A stretch of DNA of 64,000 nucleotides from Azorinus chamasolen (lineage: Eukaryota; Mollusca; Bivalvia; Cardiida; Solecurtidae), in contig OY755251.1 in the NCBI GenBank assembly GCA_963576725.1, positions 36,111,302 to 36,175,301 on the forward strand. The letters run 5' to 3'. Made by a program: the position numbers and the translations under genes. The notes beneath the pieces were generated by a model. That model searched no databases and was not told where the DNA came from. It was given only the letters and a program-made list of their open reading frames with translations. Numbering within the stretch: position 1 is the stretch's first letter; every line of letters starts with the position of its first letter. Shown here in pieces: positions 56,578-64,000 of the stretch.

Positions 56578-56795
56578 TTAACCCTTTGAAGGCTGAATAG
56601 ATGCAATCTGCTAAACATTTCGTCCGCAGAGAATCAAACATTCAGTTGGCCTTAACATACACATCACCAAAACAACATCCAAGCGACAGAGGGTTTGGGT
56701 TCTGATCAGACTCCACGAATGTGGTGCCTGATCTGGATCCAAACTGTCTGTAAAGGTCTCCAATGTCCGTTTTCTCACATTCAAAAGGTTCAGTA
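56578..56795. mobile_element. TTAA-type MITE, 'tttggatcc' subfamily
   Basis: TTAACCCTTTGAAGGCTG at the left and ACATTCAAAAGGTT at the right. The centre pairs GGTTTGGGTTCTGATCAGAC with CTGATCTGGATCCAAAC. It abuts the 3' end of the LINE to its right. Confidence 0.65.
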
Positions 56796-56800
56796 TCATT

Positions 56801-58611
56801 TTAACTTTCGTTTACATTTACTTTGGACTGACGTAAAATCAATGCATTGTATATATACATACTTAATGCTCGTAATTCTCTATAATTACATGTTTGCATT
56901 AATGAAACAAATTTATACACACTTGGTCTATTGAAGAAATGTTTACGTATAAAACGTTTTCTTAAGTCATTGTATATAGGACAAATTAAAACGAAATGGT
57001 ATTCATCTTCAATATCACGTGTGTTACACACGTTGCAGAAACGCTGATTACGTTCAATTCTATTACGACCATAACGTCCTGATTCTATTCTGAGCTGGTG
57101 GGAGGACAGTCTCAGTTTCGATAAAGCTATGCGATATTTACGTGGCAAACAATTAAGATATTCCTCAAAAACAAAACCTGTTTTAAAATGCTTGTACAAA
57201 TACATACTATCAGATATAGAACTGGAATGGGTCCACTGCTGTACGAAAACATCAACCACCCTTTGTTTAAATAGCAAGTGAAATGATCCTAAGTCTACTG
57301 ATTGGGGAAAATCCTAAACATAAGTAAACCCATGTCTATTTAATAACCCCTTCACATTATATACCCAAGTTTTAACCCCATTAGCACATCATTCAAGCTG
57401 CGATCTATACAAGGAAGTCACACTTAAATGATCACTGTTTTGTAGTTTACACCAATATTTTATTATGCGTACGTACCTATTAACATATAACGGATATCTT
57501 CCTAGTTCCACGTAGATTGCCATATTAGAGGTTGATGTTTTAACACCTAATAAATATTTGCATAATTTTAAATGGATACGTTCTATTTATTTTGATTTAG
57601 TAAATCCCCATATCTCTCCAGCATAATTTAAAGTTGATCCTACAAATGCATCGAACAACTGACATAACGTTTTAGACTTAAAATCAAACTTTCATGTATT
57701 TGATCGTAATGTATTCAGAGCTTTTATACCTTTACCTGCAAGAGATTCCTGATTGAACACAAAACTCCCAGTATAATTGAATACAGTGCCAAGGTAGTTA
57801 AAGTTATCAACCACTTCCAAAATGTCTTCCCTATACTTCCAAACTTCATTTTCTTTTACCGGACCTCTATTCCTAAAAAACAACTATCTTACTTTTATCC
57901 GTATTCATCTCAAGCCCCCAAGTTTCACAATAACATTTCAATCTATCAAGACTTCTTTGCAGCTCTTTAGGATCAGTACCTAATATCACCATATCATCCG
58001 CAAATAACATTAAATTAAAAACAATATCATCTATTGTTAATACACTTCTGACATCATCCTGTAGGAATAACTCTAGATCTTCAAGGAAAAAAGAAAATAT
58101 AATCGGTGAGATTACGTCCCCTTGTTTCAAGCCAATTGCGCTTTCAAAAAAATATGAATAGGTTCTACACCCTCGTATACAGGACTTCACCTTTGTATAC
58201 ATGCCACGTACGATACGTAAAGTTTTACCCGTGATACCCAATTTGTATAATTTATACCACAGGCCATTCCTATACACCCTGTCAAAAGCCTTTTTAAAAT
58301 CAATAAAAGCACATGCCAATCTTTTCTTTTCACCCAATATCTTTTGTATAATAGCATTCAGTACAAAAATTGCATCTACGGTGGAGCGACCCTTCCTAAA
58401 GCCAAATTGTGCGTCGCTAGTGACGCTACTGTTCTCTGCCCAGGTAGACATTATTTTATTCAATACACCTGTAAAAATCTTTGAAAGGCAGCTTACTAAA
58501 GTTATCCCCCTCTATAAGTGTTAACATCACTCGGGTCGTTTTTCTTGAAAAGTGGTATAATGGCACCATTTGTCCACTTTTCAGTAAAAAAAACCCGAGT
58601 TCAATATACCG
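56801..58611 (-). pseudogene. LINE ORF2: reverse transcriptase and C-terminus
   Basis: 58463-57873 holds the RT core: AQFGFRKGRSTVDAIFVLN, AFIDFKKAFDRV, IGLKQGDVISPIIFSFFLED and the catalytic LMLFADDMVIL. 57883-57692 continues with DNFNYLGTVFNYTGSF after a frameshift in a T-run (about 57885). 57690-57278 is too broken to follow. 57277-56801 is the C-terminal part with a FCNVCNTRDIEDEYHFVLIC knuckle. Upstream, 58611-58464 still encodes the PLFKKNDPSDVNxYRG-like finger region, but with frame changes. Catalytic residues are intact, yet the ORF is interrupted at least four times. Confidence 0.85.
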
Positions 58612-60262
58612 TTAAAACATATCAACCATATGTGAAGCTAGAATATCACATGATTCTATAAAATACTCATTTAAAAGTTTATCAGCAGCATATGCTTTAT
58701 TCCGTTTTAGTTTATTGATTACCTGAATGATTTCCGATACAGTTATCGGCCTATCAAGCTCATCGAATGTACAAGAGTCTCCGTTAAAATCAAAGTTAGA
58801 GCAAAATTCTTCCGCGTCGTCATTAGAGACTGGCGGAAAGTTAGCCTCTAAATTTGAAAAATGTTCAAAGAAATCATCCGTGCTAATGCAATTGTTTTGT
58901 TTCGAGGCTTTGTTTGAAAAATGTTTCCAAAAGTTTCTCGGCTGAGAATGTCGTAATCGTTCAATTTCCTTCATCTTATTAAATTCAAAACTTCGTTTTT
59001 TCTTACCTGTTAGTTGCTTGTACGTACTTTTATTTGTGACCATTTTACACCTGTTTTCATCATGTTTACAAAATTAAAATCATTCCGTGCACGACTATAT
59101 TTATGTTTAGCATCTACATACTCTGCGTCAAACCACTCTGCTTTTTTACACAAACTTTTACGCGCACGTGGCCTGTCCGATGCAATTCTCTTTTTACTAA
59201 ATAATGGTTCAGCAATACTATTTATAATATCAGTAAAACTAGATATACATGTATCTGTGCCAATTCTACTATTAAAATCAGCATTCTGTGTCAATGAATT
59301 TAACAAAGGCAACTTAGAGATAAGCCCCCGCCTAAAGTCATCCTTTAAACTGTCTTTCCATCTAATATCAGTACGCACAAACTGCTCAGTCTGCCTATTT
59401 ACAACAGTATTACAATCTATACTAAAAGTTAAAGATGCGTGATCAGACCACTCACAGAAATTGTCTATTTGAAATTCATTTATACATATAAAATCGTTCA
59501 CACTTAGCAATAGATAATCAATTACACTTGAACCTTGCTGATTTGCATAAGTGAATGACCCGATAGCATGATCTTTGCCCAATCTACCATTGGCTATTCT
59601 AACGGACGTGGATTTGCACATGTCTAGCAACTTTAACCCATGACTATTGCACACTTTGTCCATAGACACTCGCTCTAACGGCGAGTCCGGTCTATTGTAT
59701 CTATAAGGTCTACAGCTCTGTCACAAACAATATAATCCCGCCTGTCCCCTTTTTTCCACACGAGCATTCCAATCCCCACATAATAATACACGACCACGTG
59801 ATTCATATATATATAAATATCATTTTGTACTAATGTAAACAAATCAGTATCTACAGTGTTGTACGCCGGGGATCCTTCAACCCACATATATACACCTGCC
59901 AAGTAGACATCTTCATCAATATTAAAAAAGTTTCTGTCAATTTTAAGCCATACAATGGTATCAAAATGTTTTTTTATTAACTCTACACCATGTTTAACAG
60001 TATCTTTAATATAAATGACCACACCCCCGCTACAACGTCTAGCTCTTCTGTTTTGAAATTTCCTGTACATATTAAAACATTTAAAACCATTTAATTGTAC
60101 TTGTGTTTTACGATTAGTCCATGATTCATATAGGAAAACGATATCATATTTACACAGTTTATCAACAAAGTCACTGTCTTCAAGCTTCTGCTTGGTCAGT
60201 CCATTAACGTTCCATGACAGGACATTGAGCCAGCCCGCTAGTTCTGGTTCCCTGGACTGTAT
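58612..60262 (-). pseudogene. LINE ORF2: endonuclease and linker
   Basis: The frame opens after a TAA at about 60263 and overlaps the end of ORF1 in another frame, with no ATG before the endonuclease. It reads LNVLSWNVNGLTKQKLED, then LYESWT and GGVVIYIKD. The GDWN motif (CGDWNARV) is present at about 59,760-59,790, but in a shifted frame between a TA-repeat slip (about 59,810) and an A/G-run slip (about 59,750). Another shift occurs near 59,690. 59669-59010 carries SNSHG-like and SVIDYLLL motifs and SDHASLTF. 59043-58612 is the linker to the RT (NFWKHFSNKASK, RNKAYAADKLLNEYF). Confidence 0.85.
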
Positions 60263-61311
60263 TTAACCGGGTGCCAATTTATGGAAAGGGTGTCGTAGCT
60301 TAACCAAGCATTTTTGCCTTCACGCTTAGCTTGTTTGAGCTGTGGAAGCAGAGATCTCCTACGCTGAGCAATTTCTCTAGGAAATTGCTCGTACATGGAA
60401 AAGTTTGTCGCGTCTAGCTCCTTTCTCTGTTTTCTCACATTCTCTCTATCTTTGAATAGAGTAAACTTTGCAACAATATTGCGCGGCCTGCTGCCTCGTT
60501 TCTGGCCCATTCTATGCACTCGTTCAAATTGTAACTGGTCAACAGTGTTCTGTGCGATTCTCAATTTATCAATGATAAATTGTCGTAAAATAGTCTCTCT
60601 TTGCACGGGTGTCTCGTTTTGTTCCTCGGTGACGTTGCCGAATATTAGATTCTGTCGCATGGATTGGGATTGTATATACAATAGATCGTCTTGCACATTG
60701 TCTCTCTCCTTGGTTAACTGGGTCAACTTGTCATTTGCTAAACCCAATGAAAATTCTAAATTGTCTACCCTTTCTGAGGTTTCCGATGTTTTGGCATCTG
60801 ACTTTTTCATGCTGTCATGTACAAATACTCACAATTTCTTAATTACTGACTCAAAACTACTCACTTTTGTTTCTAGCCTCTCCAATGACTCTAGTTTAGA
60901 ATCCATGCGTGAAACCTTAATGTCCAATCGCTTCAAATAGTCCAAAATATCAGCATTTGTCGTGGATGTCTGTGCCTTTGACTGATCGCAGGGTGTACTT
61001 GCACTGGCTTGAGCCCCAAGGGCGGGCTGACTGGGGGTTCCAAACACTGAGCTGTTATTTGAATCCATTTTCGTTGACTTACAATAGTGATTATCTAGGG
61101 ATTCTATCAGTGAATCATCAAATAACACCGAATTTGCTTGTCTGATAGAGTCACTTACACTTACACTCTCACAATCACTGTTATTGTTATTGTTTACAGA
61201 ACTAGGCGAACCGGTCGAGCCGCCATTTCTCGGATTTTTCGACTTCGCGCCACTATTGCCACTGTTGCCACTGCTACATCTCCTTCTTTTGTTCTTATTT
61301 CTGGATCTCAT
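60238..61311 (-). pseudogene. LINE ORF1 (L1-type RNA-binding protein), one stop
   Basis: ATG at 61311 (MRSRNKNKRRRCSSG). It has a basic, Ser/Gly/Asn-rich N-terminus, then a predicted coiled coil (LDIKVSRMDSKLESLERLE), an in-frame TGA at 60829-60831, more coiled coil, and an RRM-like plus C-terminal domain (QSMRQNLIFGNV, FERVHRMGQKRGSRPRNIVA, LLPQLKQAKREGKNAWLSYD), ending at TAG 60238. This is the Transposase_22/L1 ORF1p architecture: trimer-forming coiled coil, RRM, CTD. Apart from the TGA the frame is open over about 358 codons. ORF1p coats element RNA in the family. Confidence 0.8.
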
Positions 61312-61329
61312 ATGTAATTTAGCACCCAA

Positions 61330-61780
61330 AGCTCATTAGAGAATAGTTCCCAACACATAGAGGATGAAAATCGGTAATTTTTCTTCACTTAACGATGATT
61401 AAATCACATTTTTTCGTCAGCGATAAAAACACCTGTTTACAATATCTTGTCACGTGACTTACTTATGCTTGAGAGAATCATTGATTACTTAGTCGACTAA
61501 AGTTTATTCCTGTACCTCATGAATATTCATTAAAGATACCATGGTTCATGCATAATAATTACCCCAGTTATTTTAATGAAATTGTAAACACGGAAAGGTT
61601 TTGCCATTGCAGAACATGTACAATCTTATCTATATTATTTCACTAGGATACAGAGTAGACTCTGATCAGACGACTCCTATAGGAATCGTCTAATCCATGT
61701 CTTCCCAGTTTGCTTAGACGGCGTATCTAAAGGTAAATGATTTAACACATCCCCTGTTACTCACACACCGTATGGTCAGT
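61330..61780. other. No gene; a GATCAGAC MITE fragment
   Basis: About 61650-61715 holds AGAGTAGACTCTGATCAGAC and its imperfect inverse. The rest, including the region upstream of LINE ORF1 that could be its 5' UTR/promoter, has no feature I can support. Confidence 0.5.
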
Positions 61781-61788
61781 TATATATA

Positions 61789-61991
61789 CAGTAAACCCCT
61801 CTAATGTGTCCACCAAAAGTGGCATACTTCTGGGTGGCAGAGGCAGATGGTAGCTTAATGCAGGGCGAAAGTTATGCAGAAAATTCCTATAGGAGCTTTC
61901 TGCATAACTTTCCTACTACATTAAGCAGCCATCTGCTTATAAAGACAGCTATGTTTATTCATTAAATGGTCTTATTAGAGGGGTTCTACTG
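61789..61991. mobile_element. TA-type MITE, complete, 203 bp
   Basis: Ends CAGTAAACCCCTCTAAT and ATTAGAGGGGTTCTACTG, flanked by TA (61787-61788; 61992-61993). The centre is a long hairpin: GCAGATGGTAGCTTAATGCA against TACATTAAGCAGCCATCTGC, tip ATTCCTATAGGAGC. TA duplication with CAGT...ACTG ends suggests a Tc1/mariner-type non-autonomous element. Confidence 0.8.
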
Positions 61992-62009
61992 TACACGTGA
62001 TTTCATAAG

Positions 62010-62110
62010 CACGCCGAGTATTGTCGTCAGACGGCTCCTACATAAGCTGTCTGATTTAGGTCTACTGTTTGCAAAGGTGTTAAATTGCGTATCCATGCGG
62101 TCAAAGGATT
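62010..62110. repeat. GATCAGAC MITE fragment
   Basis: GTCAGACGGCTCCTACATAAG and CTGTCTGATTTAGGTCTACT with GTTTGCAAAGG. The ends are lost. Confidence 0.5.
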
Positions 62111-62194
62111 AAATGTTTAATTTATAACATGGCTCTTGTAAATCGCAAGCAATGTAGTTCTATATAAAAATCCTGCTTATGATGAGGTGCATGA

Positions 62195-62545
62195 TTGGTG
62201 TGGATTGATTGTTGCATTTTCAATTACTGCTCATGAACAGACTCAATAAAACCGAGTGTGCAATTTTCTCTTTTTGTGTTGCAATCTTTGCTTTTGGGTG
62301 ATCACCTCCCTTTAGAATTTATAATCTTCACAACAGCAGGTGTTAAGTGCTTGTGTGGCCGCCGTTAAACGTCGCCCCGTACTTCATTCTCAGTGTTGTT
62401 ATACCTTCTGATCCTTCGATATCATGCATTTCAGTACTTCCTGTTCTGAAAATTGAATACCGCTTCAGTCAGTGCTAGGGGGCGTGAGCAGTGTTGCATT
62501 TTCAATTACTGCTCATGAACAGACTCAATAAAACTGAGAATTCAA
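62195..62545 (-). repeat. Dispersed repeat with 'GDPSKA' segment, copy D (two partial units)
   Basis: Inverse of copies A and C. TTCAATTACTGCTCATGAACAG occurs twice (about 62219 and 62501), as does ACTCAATAAAAC. The - strand reading is HSVLLSLFMSSN and a stop. GTACTTCATTCTCAGTGTTG is at about 62380. Confidence 0.7.
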
Positions 62546-62659
62546 CTGCTGACCAGGTTAGTTAGTGGTAGTCTATACTGTTTACATTGCGAAAAACCAC
62601 ATTTCCCACAAATCATCCCATACACATATCATATATTGTCATTCTCTTGTTTTTATTTC

Positions 62660-63460
62660 AGATTTATTTCTCTTCGATGAAGGTGGTTTGGTTGTGTGTC
62701 GTTGTATTGGCAATACTATTGTTTCTGCACTGCGAAAGAAACATAGGTCGGCACGTTAAAGTTACCAACCAGATAACATATAAAGTTGGTATCAGTGCAC
62801 GTGAGAAGGAAAATTTCACAATGCTTGAAAAGAATAATACGAGTATGATAAAGAAGAATATCAGTATATACAAGAACGAGAATCTACCGTATACGGTTAG
62901 AGATAAATTATTTTATCTTTTTTCCGTTCTTGCCCACCAAGATGAAAACAATACCTGGGATAAACTTTTTTTCACTGGATGGGAAGTTCAGTCCGTCCAC
63001 AAAAGGAAATATAAATGCTGTTACCAGTTCGAAAATGGAACAGTGGATGATGGAATAAGCACATACAAGAACTATTTCGACATTACTGAGGGACCAGAAG
63101 CCATACTACAAGCGAGACAAGTGGTGTTTGACATTAGATCTTTAACGGTGCAAGAGAAACCGAAATGGGCTTCTATAGTTTTGCTTAACGAAAATTGTCA
63201 GGATGTAAAGACTTACCACACTATAGTGTATAGACAAAGGGAGACAACTAAACAATTTGCGATATATGGAAATATATTATACGGACAGAAAGACCCAGTG
63301 CAGCTCATTGAGTGGATGGAATACCACAAACACCTAGGAGTCAGTAGGGCAGTGGTTTACAAATATCCTGACCTCAGTGACAGAGCAAGGAAGGTGCTTT
63401 CCTACTATACGAATGAGGGGGTGTTAGAAGATGTACCCTACCCGTATGTTCCGCTACAGG
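62660..63460 (+). CDS. Glycosyltransferase family 92-like protein, first coding exon
   Basis: A splice acceptor (TTTTTATTTCAG, AG 62660-62661) precedes the ATG at 62677. The protein starts MKVVWLCVVVLAILLFLHC, a type II membrane anchor as in Golgi glycosyltransferases. A luminal stem with N-glycosylation sites (NFT, NTS, NNT, NGT) follows. Residues about 200-260 carry the GT92 (DUF23) opening: YGNILYGQKDPVQLIEWMEY, HLGVSRAVVYKY and YYTNEGVLEDVPYP. The reading stays open to 63528, but CTACAGG|GTAAGG at 63460 is a consensus donor, so I end the exon there (phase 1). The catalytic DxD-containing half must lie beyond the window. This is the only convincing host gene; GT92 enzymes add galactose to N-glycan cores in other animals. 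Confidence 0.75.
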
Positions 63461-64000
63461 GTAAGGTACCATTTCGAAGTGTTTGTAATCTGAGCATACA
63501 GCTGAACCTCGTTAAAATTGACGATTAAAACTTACTATGTTGAATAATCATGAAATAATGACATGATGAATATTAATGATATTGATCTTTAAAATGACAC
63601 ATGAACACAGACATGTTTTGCCATAATAGATAGATGTAGTATTTGACATGTATGGGCCATTTAAACGAAAAACGGGGGTGGGGGTAGCCATGGAAACGGT
63701 TAAAATACACATAGCTTAAAATAGTTAATTCTTATGTACATTCGCGATTCTGATTCAGTAGACCCTTCTGAACATTTTGGTACCAATGAGAAAAAGTCTA
63801 GGTGTGCACGTTTGACCCTACTGGCCCTCAGAGTAATTCGGATATCAAAATATATTAGTTTGATTTGACCATATATGAACATGTCAATAATATTCCATCC
63901 ACTCATATTTTCACGAAAGCGTTACAAGTTAGTGTAATAATAATTTGAGTGCCCTTCGGTACGAGTGACCAGAAACTCACCAGCAATACACGTACACTGC
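63461..64000. other. Intron of the GT92-like gene; one dispersed repeat
   Basis: No further exon was recognised. 63686-63835 is a copy of the 'ccatggaaacggt' repeat also seen at 9690-9862. Confidence 0.55.

Larger units (their letters stand above)
56795..61330 (-). mobile_element. Nearly full-length two-ORF LINE
   Basis: ORF1 (RNA-binding protein) and ORF2 (endonuclease, RT, C-terminal knuckle) are both present in order on the - strand, so the element is close to full length. The clade is uncertain: L1-style ORF1, but the ORF2 motifs resemble an I/RTE-X-like group. Several frameshifts and one stop make it inactive. Confidence 0.85.

Noticed and set aside
63461..63528. C-terminal extension of the GT92 frame
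   Set aside because: A consensus donor (CAGG|GTAAGG) precedes it and the residues do not continue the GT92 pattern, so it is read as intron.

Overview
This is a eukaryotic, AT-rich, transposon-dominated stretch. The repeat types resemble those of marine bivalve genomes: an L1-like LINE, jockey/CR1-like LINEs, Penelope-like retroelements, PIF/Harbinger DNA transposons, a tRNA-headed SINE, and 'tttgtccggacaataactc'-type arrays. That assignment is inference from family knowledge. No species marker is present. Only one host gene is supported: the first coding exon of a family-92 glycosyltransferase at the right edge (about 62.66-63.46 kb).

Layout. 1-1686: 177-bp satellite. 1687-1987: 88-bp palindrome-rich array. 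1988-5430 and 5431-7790: two head-to-tail, 5'-truncated LINEs of one jockey/CR1-like family, with a shared 3' tail that can fold into the same stem. 7.8-9.64 kb: TTAA-ended MITEs and a diverged tandem duplication. 9.86-10.52 kb: end of a Penelope-like element carrying a perfect 58-bp palindrome. 10.56-22.05 kb: a satellite-like array split by a 9,428-bp element with perfect 32-bp inverted ends and a TA target duplication. The array resumes at exactly the interrupted position. 22-26.1 kb: no genes, some hairpin elements.

26,126-46,348 is best read as one old PIF/Harbinger transposon swollen to 20 kb by nested insertions. Two exons of a HARBI1-like transposase lie on the + strand. Five exons of the partner Myb/SANT-like protein lie on the - strand. 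The transposase intron contains an L1-like LINE (- strand, about 28.9-40.2 kb). That LINE is itself interrupted by a Penelope-like element (about 31.37-32.97 kb) and by a second, 5,845-bp Harbinger-like element (33,635-39,479), which carries another truncated LINE. Two insertions can be undone on paper with reading frame restored: a TTAA MITE in a Myb exon and the 5.8-kb element in the LINE. These fix their target duplications as TTAA and CTG.

46.35-52 kb: MITEs, a dispersed repeat with an ORF-like segment, and an inverted pair of SINEs. 52.2-55.6 kb: a large minisatellite (31-bp unit, with a 465-bp higher-order repeat and a 23-bp side block). 55.6-56.8 kb: MITEs. 56.8-61.3 kb: a nearly full-length but broken two-ORF LINE (- strand). 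61.3-62.6 kb: MITEs and a dispersed repeat, followed by the glycosyltransferase exon.

Apart from that exon, everything recognisable is selfish DNA. The value of the window is its readable insertion history and several probably uncatalogued non-autonomous families.
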